DNA of 64,000 nucleotides from Variovorax davisae (lineage in GTDB: Bacteria > Pseudomonadota > Gammaproteobacteria > Burkholderiales > Burkholderiaceae_C): NCBI RefSeq assembly GCF_030316845.1, contig NZ_JASZYS010000003.1, positions 496,001 to 560,000 on the forward strand. The letters run 5' to 3'. This document shows positions 17,262 through 25,934 of the stretch, in pieces. Both the position numbers and the translations under genes were made by a program. Each line of letters begins with the position of its first letter. The first letter of the stretch is position 1. The notes under the pieces are model-generated. The model did not search any database and had not been told where the DNA came from. It worked only from the letters and a program-made list of their open reading frames with translations.

Positions 17262-18469
17262 ACACGAACACGCTCGATCTGCGCGACCAGCCCACCGAGG
17301 CATTCATCGAGGACCTGCGTCGCCGCTTTCCGACGGAGCGCGAAACCGACGAGCTGCTCACTCGAAAGATGCGTCGGCGCGCAGGCCCACCCTACCGACA
17401 GGCCTCGCTCGACGAAATGGTCGGCTGGCTGAATGCCATGCTGTCCCAATGCGTTGAGGGCCAATTCGAGGTCCATGACCCGCGCTGGCTGACAGGTGGG
17501 GCCTCCAAGGTGCAGGTGGCCTTCGATCTGGCCTGGAACGCACCGGGCCGCGGGCCCAGCCGCGATCGGCTGGTCGTGCGCATGGATCCGTCCGAGGCCT
17601 CGAACACCACCAGCCGCGTCCGCGAAACCGAATTGCTGGCGGCATTTCGGGGTGTCCTGCCGGTGCCGGAGGTGTTCTGGCTCGATCACGAGCCACGCTG
17701 GTTCCCAGAGCCGGCCATCATCTACACGTTCGTGGAGGGGGTTGCCAAACCGCGCGACGCGAGTGCCGGGCAGGTGGTGGGCTTGGGAACCAACTTCGGG
17801 CCCGGCCTGCGTCAGCGACTCGCTCCGCAGTTCCTGCAGCATCTCGCGACCATCCACACGGCCGATGTCGGCGCGATGAAGTTCACCAGCATGGACCTGC
17901 CGCCCGTCGGCACGGCGGACTGCGCGCGCTGGCAGCTCCATCGGGCCCGCCGCGTCTGGGAGGAGGATCGCGGGGAGGACTTCCCGTTGATGGACGTCGC
18001 GGCCAATTGGCTCGAACGCAATCTTCCACTGCTCGACCGCTTGAGCGTCGTCCACGGCGACTATCGCAGCGGCAACTTCCTGTTCGACGAGTCCGAGGGG
18101 CAGATCACCGCCTGGCTCGATTGGGAACGCGGCCACTTGGGCGACCGGCACCGCGACCTGGCCTGGATGACGCAGCGCGAAAAAGGCCACCTGGCGGAGG
18201 ACGGCAAGACCTACCTGGTGTGCGGCCTCATCCCCATGGAGGAGTTCTACCGTCGCTACGAGGACGCGTCAGGCCTGTCAGTCGACTTGGAGCGCCTGCG
18301 CTGGTACCGGGTGCTCAACTGCTTCCAGGTCGTCACCACCACCATGGCCACCATGTATCGGGTTGCAAAGCTGGGCAAGTCGCACCAGGACATCCTTCTG
18401 GCACGGCTGAAGGCCATCGCGCCAGTGGGCGCTCATGAACTTGCGGAACTTCTGACGGAGGTACTCTGA
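17258..18469 (+). CDS. APH-like phosphotransferase family protein
   Basis: A 403-aa protein of the aminoglycoside-phosphotransferase/choline-kinase fold. The catalytic loop VVHGDYRSGNFLFD (H-G-D-x4-N) and the metal-binding AWLDWERGHLGD are intact, and an upstream LVVRMDP strand carries basic ATP-contact residues. It is longer than typical resistance kinases and has an N-terminal extension of about 60 residues. Embedded in a CoA-ligase/Bug operon, it is more likely a small-molecule kinase of the catabolic pathway than antibiotic resistance. It is coupled to both neighbours (ATGA before, TGATG after). Confidence 0.82.
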   Translation: MNTNTLDLRDQPTEAFIEDLRRRFPTERETDELLTRKMRRRAGPPYRQASLDEMVGWLNAMLSQCVEGQFEVHDPRWLTGGASKVQVAFDLAWNAPGRGPSRDRLVVRMDPSEASNTTSRVRETELLAAFRGVLPVPEVFWLDHEPRWFPEPAIIYTFVEGVAKPRDASAGQVVGLGTNFGPGLRQRLAPQFLQHLATIHTADVGAMKFTSMDLPPVGTADCARWQLHRARRVWEEDRGEDFPLMDVAANWLERNLPLLDRLSVVHGDYRSGNFLFDESEGQITAWLDWERGHLGDRHRDLAWMTQREKGHLAEDGKTYLVCGLIPMEEFYRRYEDASGLSVDLERLRWYRVLNCFQVVTTTMATMYRVAKLGKSHQDILLARLKAIAPVGAHELAELLTEVL

Positions 18470-18981
18470 TGGACAACACCGATGTGGGTCTGAGCGCAGC
18501 GATTCGCGCACTCGCTGACGTCGTCGTCCCGGAGGTAGGCCCCGATCACGCCCAAGCCACCGATCAGCTCAAGCTGACGATCGACTATCTTCGCTTCGTC
18601 GTCGAACGCCTGCCGCATCTCCACCAGCGCGCTCGACTCGAACTGCGTCACGGCGTTCTGGCGGCAAGTACCGTGCAGTCCGCCATGCAGGCACCGGTGA
18701 CATCGCCGCTTGGCGAGGCGATCGACGCGGGCAACGCCGTCCTCAGCGACCCCGACGTCTCATCATCGCGGGTTCAGCAAGCGACCGCCAAGCTCGGCGC
18801 CGCAACGGCGCAAGCCGTGCGTGATGCGGCCTCCCTGGACGAGCCAATACGCCAGAAAGTCGAACGAAGTGCGCTTCGCGCAAGTCTCGAGCGCATCGCC
18901 TTCGAACGCTCCTGGTACTTGCCGTTGCGGCTTGACCCCGATCCGCACGATGTGCGGCCTCTGTCTTATTTTTTGGAGTAG
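18469..18981 (+). CDS. Unrecognised 170-aa protein
   Basis: I do not recognise this family. It is a mostly helical, soluble 170-aa protein with no signal peptide or membrane segment. The helix-rich stretches (LKLTIDYLRFVVERLPHLHQ; RVQQATAKLGAATAQAVRD) and a terminal PLRLDPDPHDVRPLSYFLE tail stand out. Its ATG overlaps the kinase stop in TGATG and it ends 3 bp before the next Bug gene, so it is tightly built into the operon. It may be a partner or small subunit of the kinase-like protein; this is inference from coupling only. Confidence 0.75.
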   Translation: MDNTDVGLSAAIRALADVVVPEVGPDHAQATDQLKLTIDYLRFVVERLPHLHQRARLELRHGVLAASTVQSAMQAPVTSPLGEAIDAGNAVLSDPDVSSSRVQQATAKLGAATAQAVRDAASLDEPIRQKVERSALRASLERIAFERSWYLPLRLDPDPHDVRPLSYFLE

Positions 18982-18984
18982 TTC

Positions 18985-19947
18985 ATGCGGTTGCCCAAGC
19001 TCATCGTCACGGCCGTGACAGCAATCTGCGTGGCGTCCTCAGCGCAAGCCGATGCTCAGGAACCTGCCAAGGAGATCATGCTGATTGTTCCGCACGCCGC
19101 CGGCACGGGCGTCGATGCAGTAGCGCGGAGCCTTTTGGCCCCGCTGCAGACGACGCTTGAAAGGACCGTCGTGGTGGATAACCGCGTGGGCGCGTCGGGG
19201 GCCATCGGATCGGCCAGCGTGGCGCGTGCAAAGCCAGACGGCACGACCATCATGTTGAATGCCAATCCGCCATTCGTGACGTTTCCGCTCACGCAAGACC
19301 GGCCCCTCTACAACCCCATGGCCGATTTCAAGCCGCTTGCCAGGGTGGGAACGGTTCCGATGGTGTTGGTGGTCTCGGCGCAAAGCGAGACTAAGACGCT
19401 GGAGCAACTGTTGGCCTTCGCCAAGAGCCACCCTGCAAAGGCCAACTATGCGTCACCCGGCGTGGGCTCCGCAGGCTATCTGGCAATGGAGCGATTGAAG
19501 GCGAAATACGGCCTTCGCTTTGAAGAGGTTCTCTACAAGTCGACGCCGCAATCGCTGATCGATGTGACGGCGGGGCACGTCCTCGCTGCGTTCTCCTCGC
19601 TTCCGGCCGCCAGCTCGCTCATCGAAGGCGGAAAATTGCGCGCGCTGGCCGTCGGGTCGACGGCGCGGATCTCTCAGTTGCCTGCCACGCCAACGCTGGC
19701 AGAGCTCACGGGAGAAGTGGACTTCCTCGCGAATGTTTGGTACGGATTCCTGGCGCCGGCCGGGATCTCCGACGCAATGGCCGAGCAACTGTATGCCGGC
19801 ATCTCGAAGGCCTTTGCAACGGAAGCGGCGCAACGAGCGCTTCGAAGCCAGGGCATCGTTCCGGAGCTGCAGTCGCCCAAGGAGTTCGAACGCTCGCTTG
19901 CTCTGGATGACAAGGCAGCCCGCCGAGTCATGAGGGGCAACCCCTGA
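18985..19947 (+). CDS. Bug/TctC-family periplasmic binding protein
   Basis: A 320-aa Bug-family receptor. The signal peptide is LPKLIVTAVTAICVASSAQADAQ. The mature protein begins with IMLIVPHAAGTGVDAVARSL, followed by VVVDNRVGASGAIGSASV, PDGTTIMLNANPPFV and ANVWYGFLAPAGIS. It is the second Bug protein of this operon and the more distal, sharing the NPPFVT and WYGFLAPAG segments with the first. There is no transporter partner nearby. It is probably the last gene of the operon. Confidence 0.9.
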   Translation: MRLPKLIVTAVTAICVASSAQADAQEPAKEIMLIVPHAAGTGVDAVARSLLAPLQTTLERTVVVDNRVGASGAIGSASVARAKPDGTTIMLNANPPFVTFPLTQDRPLYNPMADFKPLARVGTVPMVLVVSAQSETKTLEQLLAFAKSHPAKANYASPGVGSAGYLAMERLKAKYGLRFEEVLYKSTPQSLIDVTAGHVLAAFSSLPAASSLIEGGKLRALAVGSTARISQLPATPTLAELTGEVDFLANVWYGFLAPAGISDAMAEQLYAGISKAFATEAAQRALRSQGIVPELQSPKEFERSLALDDKAARRVMRGNP

Positions 19948-20029
19948 TCCATCCACCTTTCGAGAGGGCCGGGATACGGCACGTGGAAACCCCGATTGCA
20001 CACTGGCGGCCGGACGGATCCCCCTCCCG

Positions 20030-21178
20030 GGCGGGGCGACGTCGTGATCGGCTGCGACCTGCGGGTCACCGGCGAGCCGGATGTCCTGACTCGGCTGCAA
20101 CCCTCCGCCGCAATGGGGTCATCAATGCAGGCGTGATGCCGTCCGAAGACTTGACGCGGAACCTGGACTGGCAAGCTGACCCTGAGCGGGTGCTGGCCCG
20201 CATTGGGGAAGTGTCCACCCAGACAGAGGTCACCGACGCTTCGCTGATCGCAGAGAAGGAGCTCGGTGACAGCATTGGCGCCAATGCCATGCTCCCCGGA
20301 ATGGCTTGGCAAAAGGGCTGGATCCCGGTGCGGCTCGAAGCGATCCTTGAAGCCATCGCCGCCGAATCCGGCGCCCGACTGATTCGCGCGCCTTTGACCT
20401 GGGCCGCCGCGCGGCGCACGATGCCGCATGGGCTGCCTCGTTCAGCGAGCCCAAGGCGCAAACGGTTCATTTCGTCGCTACCCAGCCGCGCACGCTTGCC
20501 CAGTGGATGGAGCTGCACCGCAGGGAACTCACAGCGTACGAAGGGGCAGCGCTTGCGAAGCGTTATAAAGCGCGCATCGACGCGATCGCTGCGGCTGAAA
20601 AGCGGGCCGGGCACGGAGAACGGCCGGCCACTTTCGCCGCGTGCGGCTACTACATGCTGCTGGCCCGCAAGGACGAATTCGAGGTCGCGCGCCTGTTGAT
20701 GGACCCTGGTTTCCGCTCGCAGATCGAGTCGCAGTTCGAAGGCGCCGTGGACTTCCACTTCCATCTCGGTGGCGGCGCCGTGGCTACGAACCACCCGGTG
20801 ACGGGCAAGCCCGTGAAGCGGGAGTTGCGCGAATGGATCGTCTCCGCCATGAAGACGCTGGCTGCTATGCGCCGCTTGCGCAACACGTGGGCCGACCCGT
20901 GGCAATATAGCCCGGAGCGCAAGCTCGCTGCCGAATGGGTACGTCGCTACGATGCCGACGTCCAGCACATCGAGCAAGCCTTGGCCGGCGCAGTCGATGC
21001 CAGATCCCGCACGGCGCTTTGCGAATTGCCGCGCGTTCCGAAGAAGCTCCGCGGCTACGGTCATGTACGCGAGGCGCATTCCACGCAGGCGCTTGGGGTA
21101 CGCGATCAGGCGCTGGAACGGTTGGCGGCCGGCTACGTTGAAAAGCGAACGGTTGGACAGGTTCCAACGGCTGCATGA
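20030..21178 (+). pseudogene. 3' remnant of indolepyruvate ferredoxin oxidoreductase
   Basis: Three reading frames must be joined to follow one protein. DVVIGCDLRVTGEPD starts in one frame, VMPSEDLTRNLDW to the WQKGWIPV region is in a second (shift near 20110), and FVATQPRTLAQWMEL to RGYGHVREAHS is in a third (shift near 20395). This matches the C-terminal third of the large fused indolepyruvate:ferredoxin oxidoreductase (normally about 1150 aa). The N-terminal TPP and ferredoxin parts are absent. It is dead and truncated at its 5' side just after the Bug gene. Confidence 0.75.
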
Positions 21179-21188
21179 GGTGCAAGCG

Positions 21189-21637
21189 ATGAGTTCCTAC
21201 AAGACCACTGACATCTGTGATGCCTGCGCCAAAGCGCAAGCATGCGAACTCCCATTCCTAGGTTTCGGGCGGCGACGAGCATTCTCGGGCGCGATTCGCA
21301 CGGTGCGCTACGTCCAGGGGATCAGCGTCGTTCGTGAGTTGCTTCGCCAGCGCGGCGAAGGGCAGGACCTGGTGATCGACGGGGCAGGCCTTGCCTGGCG
21401 GGCTCTCTTCGGGGACATCATGGCTGGCCTCGCGGCACGCAATAGGTGGGAAGGCGTGATCGTGAATGGCGCTGTCCGCGACCGGGTCGAGATCAACCGG
21501 ATGGACATCGGCGTCAAGGCCCTTGCGACTGTAGCGCGATCCGAGGTGAAGCTAATAGGAGGCGCCGGGCACGGCCAACGAGTCCACCCCCGGCCGTCGG
21601 CGGATTGACCATCACGCCCGTCAGGCTCTGGCGCTGA
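21189..21637 (+). pseudogene. RraA-family protein remnant, C-terminally frameshifted
   Basis: The frame from 21189 gives an RraA/HMG-aldolase-like protein: SYKTTDICDA, then DLVIDGAGLAWRALFGDIMA and NRWEGVIVNGAVRDRVE. It changes to nonsense after ATVARSEVK. The missing family ending (AVGGLTITP) is found in another frame up to 21637, so an indel near 21560 broke it. It follows the indolepyruvate oxidoreductase remnant, and both decay together. Confidence 0.65.
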
Positions 21638-21815
21638 AGTGAGTCTATTACTACCACGTGCCTTTCGGCGACCGCGGGGGCTCGATCTATGGGCCGTGCG
21701 AGCAGGGCAGGCACGCGCCGGAATTCCTCACGGTGGTGAAGACGGCGTAGGCTCCCTTTCGGGCGGAGGCCAGGCAATGAATGCGTCTGCCGGTACCAGC
21801 GGGCAACCGCGCACG

Positions 21816-21986
21816 CTAATGCACCTTCCCGGTACCGGAGCAATTCGCACACGGGCGCCTGTCTGCATCCCGTCCGGAGCCTCCACAGCTTCGGCAAATC
21901 TTCTCCCCGGAGCCAGGCGGACTCTTGACGGGTGCAGCCTTGGTGGTGGTCTTCTGCGCTGAGTTTGTCGAGGGCTGCTGCTTCAT
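21816..21986 (-). CDS. Small DnaJ-type zinc-finger protein
   Basis: A 56-aa protein, too short for most gene finders. It is a Lys/Thr-rich N-terminal tail followed by two CxxC/CxGxG-type knuckles: CRSCGGSGRD and CANCSGTGK, the spacing seen in the DnaJ cysteine-rich zinc finger. An AAAGGAGA ribosome binding site lies at ideal distance before the start at 21986. It stands alone in otherwise decayed DNA. A metal-binding or nucleic-acid/protein-binding role is inferred. Confidence 0.65.
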   Translation of the reverse strand: MKQQPSTNSAQKTTTKAAPVKSPPGSGEKICRSCGGSGRDADRRPCANCSGTGKVH

Positions 21987-22314
21987 GGCTGTCTCCTTTT
22001 GCGCAAGCTCTGATTTGCTGCAAATTTGCACCGGACGGGGAGGCCGAGCAAGTGGCCTCTGGAGCGAGTCCAGTCGGAAGGCACCTATACCTAATTCGCG
22101 CATCGTCGCACTGAACTTGCGCCCAAGGATATCCTCAATATCAGTTCTGTCAGGCGACACGACAAATTGCCCTCCGCATTGACTCATCCGGACTGTTACC
22201 GGGTGAGCCCGGCCTCGAGCCTCACGTAACGTGCTACCTGCTGGATGGGCCAGCCGGAGCGCACGAACGTCGCGAGTCAAGTGAGCATGTCAACACGCAG
22301 GAGTTGATCGACGT

Positions 22315-22456
22315 CGTGGACAACGCACGCGTTGACCACCGCCTGAGCCTGGGCGGAACATATGATCGCTGCAGCAACGAACAACACAGCCTCACGCGCT
22401 CGGTAACGTTGCGCCGTGAGGCAACATGGGGGCCAGTTCCTGATGTCGCTTGACAA
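22315..22456. repeat. Dispersed repeat, copy 2 (IS-like end)
   Basis: Second copy of the 6022-6171 repeat, in the same orientation, over about 142 bp. The outer edge is again TGTCAAGCGACAT on the minus strand. Here it is not next to IS30 sequence, so the repeat is a separate mobile element end and not part of the IS30 remnant. A minus-strand frame across it reads similarly in both copies but has no recognised domain. Confidence 0.65.
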
Positions 22457-22653
22457 GTTCAACCGCCCCACGCGACTGCATACTTCAGGCATATCACCTC
22501 CGTTCCGTCTATGATTTTGTGAAAGTCATCTGGCATGAGAAGTTCATGGCCGAGGAAAAGAACTGACACAGCCAGTGATAAGTTGTTGCAATCGTCCGTT
22601 GGGCGCGAGGCAAGATTCGCCCGCGCTGCCGAAGCGTTTGTGGAACAAGGCCA

Positions 22654-22947
22654 ATGAAAAAGCTCATCACCTTTGCGGCAGGAGCCGCCTTCGCGTTCGG
22701 GGCGCTCGCCGCAGCGTTTTTTGAAGCGTGGAGCTACTCAAATTCGATCGACGATTTCACGGGCGGGAGCGTGACGACTGCCAGCTTCGCAAGTGCCAAT
22801 TCGCTTGAACTTTCGTCGCCCTATGAAGGCAATAATCATGGAGTGCTGGTCATTCGCCAGCGCAAAATGGAGATCGAGGCCTTGAAGTTGACCGATGGCC
22901 GCAACCGTGTGATTTACATGATCTGCACCGATGGCGGGGGCGCTTAA
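22654..22947 (+). CDS. Hypothetical exported protein, possibly truncated
   Basis: A 97-aa ORF with a clear signal-peptide-like N-terminus (KKLITFAAGAAFAFGALAAAFF) and a short mature part (SYSNSIDDFTGGSVTTASF; YEGNNHGVLVIRQRK). The latter resembles small proteobacterial periplasmic proteins whose mature region reads S-x-N-S-x-x-F-x-x-P-Y-x-G. The family usually continues with a Cys-containing tail not seen here, so the C-terminus may be altered. No neighbours are co-oriented. Confidence 0.5.
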   Translation: MKKLITFAAGAAFAFGALAAAFFEAWSYSNSIDDFTGGSVTTASFASANSLELSSPYEGNNHGVLVIRQRKMEIEALKLTDGRNRVIYMICTDGGGA

Positions 22948-23022
22948 GGCCCACGAGCCGGGTCCGCGAGGAGTTCTAAGAATTGAGACCTGCGCGCTCA
23001 CTCACCGGCGACAAAAGGTCGA

Positions 23023-23240
23023 TCAGACGCGAGTGTCGACTTGGCTTCCAAGCAGCAAGCTGCTTATCGGGGCATTTTTAGCCGAGGCCACCGCTTCAGC
23101 TCCCTTTTCTTCAACAGGCATCGCCATGCGCTTCATCTGCTCCTGAATCATCTCGATTTGCTGCTGCAGTGCTTGGATCTGCTCTTAGGTATCCGTTTTG
23201 CGAGTCTGCAGTATTGGCAAGCTGCTTCGAGCGCCAGCAC
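23023..23240 (-). pseudogene. Broken copy of a coiled-coil (FlxA-like) protein gene
   Basis: On the minus strand EQIQALQQQIEMIQEQMKR runs on to GSQVDTRV and a stop at 23023. It is closely similar to the intact 106-aa gene at 62494-62814 (QIQALQQQVEMIQEQMKR; GSRVDTHA). An in-frame TAA at 23185 and an indel in the next upstream segment (KQLANTADS) destroy the reading frame, and homology fades near 23240. Confidence 0.75.
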
Positions 23241-23352
23241 GTGGAGCCCCGACATCTCGGGCAGATACGCCTCACGTGGATCAGGCCGACATGGATCATC
23301 CGGCGCGCTTTTCGGGTGGAGACCCGAAGACCTACGTTGTGGAGTATATGGA

Positions 23353-24176
23353 TCATTGAAAATGCCCTTCGATTTCTTGGGCCGCCGCCAAAAGCGCTGG
23401 CCTGATGTCGCGCATGAACACCTCGGCAGGCATCGACTGCGCAGGCCCGGCGGCGCTCAGGACCATGAGCGGCATGCCCTTGCCCACCCGCAGCGGAGTC
23501 GCAATGCCATGCACCTCGGGCCGCCAGTCCCCGAAGGAACTGCAGCACCCAAACTCTTCGAGTTCGTCGATTGCCTTGCGAATGCCATCTTCGATGCTCG
23601 GCCAACTCGCTGGGTCCAGCGTGCGCATCCTGTCCTCGAGCCCCTTGCGCGCACCCGGCTTGACCGCGGCCAGGTAGGCCCGACCCATCGACGAGGTTGC
23701 GAGCGGCATTCGGGAGCCTAGATTCAACCGAAGGGTGACGACAGAGTCGCTCCGACAGGTCTCCACATAAAGCATGGACTCCCCTCCCGCATGCTGAGGG
23801 CAACGAGGCATTGCGTGCTGTCTGCCAGCTTCTGCATGATCGGGCGACTGACTTCCTTCGCATCCAGCCTGGACAGGGTCGTACCGCCCAGCGAAAGCGT
23901 CGCCATACCCAGTCGATAGCGGCCCGCATCGTCGTCGTGGTGGAGAAATCCGAGCTTGGTGAGTGTGTACGTCAACCGGGACACGGTCGACTTCGGCAGG
24001 GAGCATCTTTCGGCCAGTTCCTGGTTTCCGAGACGCTCCTCGCCCGACTTGAAGGCCTGCAGCACCTGCAGCCCCCTCGCCAATGCCGCGACGAAGTGGC
24101 GGTCTTCCTTGACAGGCCGCCCGGCGGGCGCAGGGCGGGGGGCATCTCCGCTTGTCTTCAAGACACTTCTGGGCAT
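23353..24176 (-). pseudogene. IclR-family regulator with a single-base frameshift
   Basis: The N-terminal frame (23724-24176) gives a full IclR helix-turn-helix: ALARGLQVLQAFKSGEERLG, then LPKSTVSRLTYTLTKLGFL. It breaks at LSMREG. The effector domain continues in another frame (ESMLYVETCRSDSVVTLRL to VFMRDIRPALLAAAQEIEG), ending at 23353. One missing base in a G-rich run near 23779-23786 explains it; the repaired product would be about 274 aa, normal for IclR. It ends the SDR-crotonase-isomerase-NMO gene string and would be its natural regulator. It may be a true loss or an error. Confidence 0.85.
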
Positions 24177-24270
24177 CTGCGTAAGCTGAATCGAGGTGCG
24201 AAGCGCACGGTGGCCGGGGGACTCCGCGGGGCGACGGTGACGCTCCGCGACCTAACTTGTGAGGAACCGC

Positions 24271-25272
24271 TCAATCCACGCTGGCAACCACTTCGTCGCG
24301 ACCCACGAAGCGAGACAGCCGACCGCAAATGATGTCCTCAGCTTCGCGCATTATCCTGGAGAGCAACTCGCCGACCGATGGAACGTCGTCAATCAAGCCG
24401 GCGACCATGCCGCAGCTCCAGGCGCCGGCGTCCATGTGGCCGTCCACCATGACTTTCGGATAGACGCCTCCGACGAAATCACGAATGTCCGAGATGCTGA
24501 CTGCAGCTCCCTTCTCGCGCTCGACCGCCAGCAGGGCATCGACCCCCGCATTCTTCAGAACGCGTTCGGTATTGCGGAGCTGTCGCATGACCAGGCGCGT
24601 ATCGAGCTCCGAGGCGTCGACGATGGCCTGCTTGACGTTGGGGTGAACCGGTGCCTCTTGGGTGGCTACGAATCGGGTGCCCATGTTGATGCCGTCTGCT
24701 CCCAGCGCGAGCGCTGCGACCAGACTGCGCGCATCGGCCATCCCGCCGGAAGCCACGAAGGGGACAGTCAGTTCGTCCGCTGCCCGCGGCAGCAGAATCA
24801 TGTTCGGCACATCGTCCTCGCCAGGATGCCCACCGCACTCGAATCCGTCGACGCTGACGGCATCGCAGCCAATCTGCTCGGCTTTCAAGGCGTGGCGGAC
24901 GGAGGTGCATTTGTGGATGACCTTGATGCCGGCGGCCTTCAACGCGGGCATGTACTGCTCGGGGCTGCGCCCGGCCGTCTCGACGATCTGTACGCCGCCC
25001 TCGGCAATCGCGGCGATGTACTCCGCGTACGGATGGGACGCGAACGTGGGCAGGAACGTGAGGTTGACGCCAAAAGGCTTGTCCGTCATTTCCCGGCACT
25101 TGGCAATTTCCTTGGCCAGCAGCTCGGGAGTCCTCTGCGTGAGGCCTGTGATGATGCCCAGCCCGCCAGCGTTGGAAACAGCGGACGCCAGCTCGGCAAG
25201 ACCAACGAAATGCATTCCACCTTGGATGACGGGATGCTCGATCGCGAACAGTTCTGTGATTCTTGTCTTCAT
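24271..25272 (-). CDS. Nitronate monooxygenase family (NMO/2-nitropropane dioxygenase) protein
   Basis: A 333-aa FMN-dependent TIM-barrel enzyme of the nitronate monooxygenase/FabK-like group. Visible are PVIQGGMHFVGLAELASAVS, SVDGFECGGHPGEDDV (class I NMO-type segment) and the phosphate-binding PFVASGGMADARSLVAALALGADGI. The start at 25272 matches the family N-terminus (KTRITELFAIEHP). A longer start at 25320 would overlap the upstream stop by ATGA and cannot be excluded. In a CoA/aromatic operon it could act as a flavin enoyl oxidoreductase rather than on nitronates. Confidence 0.85.
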   Translation of the reverse strand: MKTRITELFAIEHPVIQGGMHFVGLAELASAVSNAGGLGIITGLTQRTPELLAKEIAKCREMTDKPFGVNLTFLPTFASHPYAEYIAAIAEGGVQIVETAGRSPEQYMPALKAAGIKVIHKCTSVRHALKAEQIGCDAVSVDGFECGGHPGEDDVPNMILLPRAADELTVPFVASGGMADARSLVAALALGADGINMGTRFVATQEAPVHPNVKQAIVDASELDTRLVMRQLRNTERVLKNAGVDALLAVEREKGAAVSISDIRDFVGGVYPKVMVDGHMDAGAWSCGMVAGLIDDVPSVGELLSRIMREAEDIICGRLSRFVGRDEVVASVD

Positions 25273-25316
25273 GGTAGATAGGTTCGTGCGGCTGTGTCGG
25301 ACGCTCGGCTGGCCGC

Positions 25317-25934
25317 TCATCCGGCCTTCTGCTTCAGGATTTCTTCCTCGACCTCTCTCAGCCGATCCTTGCCGAAGAAGATCTCGTCACCGACGAAGAA
25401 TGTCGGCGAACCGAAAGCGCCTCGCGCAAATGCCCTTTGCGTGTTGAAACCCAGGCGTTCCTTCACGTCGGCGTCCTCCGTGGCCTCCAGAATGGATTGC
25501 GCGTCGAGGCCTGCTGCCTCGAGCGCACCGTGAACCGCTGCCGGGTCCGCCATGTTCAGGCTCTGCTCCCACATGCAGGAGAAGACCGTTGCCACATAGG
25601 CGTCGAAGCAACCGAGCTTCTGCGACGCCACGGCGCCCCTCATGATGAGAAGCGTGTTGACGGGAAAGAACTCATTCTTTCGAAAAATCGAAATCTTGTG
25701 TTTGGCCAGGAAGCGCTGAATCTCCAAGGCATCGTAAGCACGCTTGCTCGGGATCGCCGCGAATGCCTCCGCGGGCGACCGGTTGTTCGTGAGCTTGAAC
25801 AAGCCGCCAAGCAAGATGGGAACGTACTCGATCTGGGTGCCGGTGCGCCGCTGGATATCTCGCAAGACACGGTGGCACATGTACGCATTGGGGCTACCGA
25901 AGTCGAAAAGGAACTCAGCGGCTGCGTTGCTCAT
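25317..25934 (-). CDS. DsbA-fold 2-hydroxychromene-2-carboxylate isomerase family protein
   Basis: A 205-aa thioredoxin-fold protein of the HCCA isomerase/kappa-GST group. EFLFDFGSPNAYMCHRVL replaces the DsbA CxxC with the family SPNAY pattern (catalytic Ser). Downstream are NTLLIMRGAV and the FGSPTFFVGDEIFFGKDRL motif. It has no signal peptide, so it is cytoplasmic. The start overlaps the crotonase gene by 20 bp. In naphthalene-type pathways relatives isomerise glutathione-dependently; here the substrate is unknown. Confidence 0.85.
   Translation of the reverse strand: MSNAAAEFLFDFGSPNAYMCHRVLRDIQRRTGTQIEYVPILLGGLFKLTNNRSPAEAFAAIPSKRAYDALEIQRFLAKHKISIFRKNEFFPVNTLLIMRGAVASQKLGCFDAYVATVFSCMWEQSLNMADPAAVHGALEAAGLDAQSILEATEDADVKERLGFNTQRAFARGAFGSPTFFVGDEIFFGKDRLREVEEEILKQKAG

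Noticed and set aside
17258-18469. Aminoglycoside resistance gene
   Set aside because: The APH-like catalytic motifs are real, but the length, N-terminal extension and overlap with catabolic genes argue against an antibiotic resistance role.
22285-22492. Minus-strand ORF over the repeat (CCLTAQRYRAREAVLFVAAA) as a gene
   Set aside because: It is shared with the 6022 copy in the same frame, but only a few substitutions separate the copies, about half of them amino-acid changing, and no domain is known; treated as part of the IS-like end.
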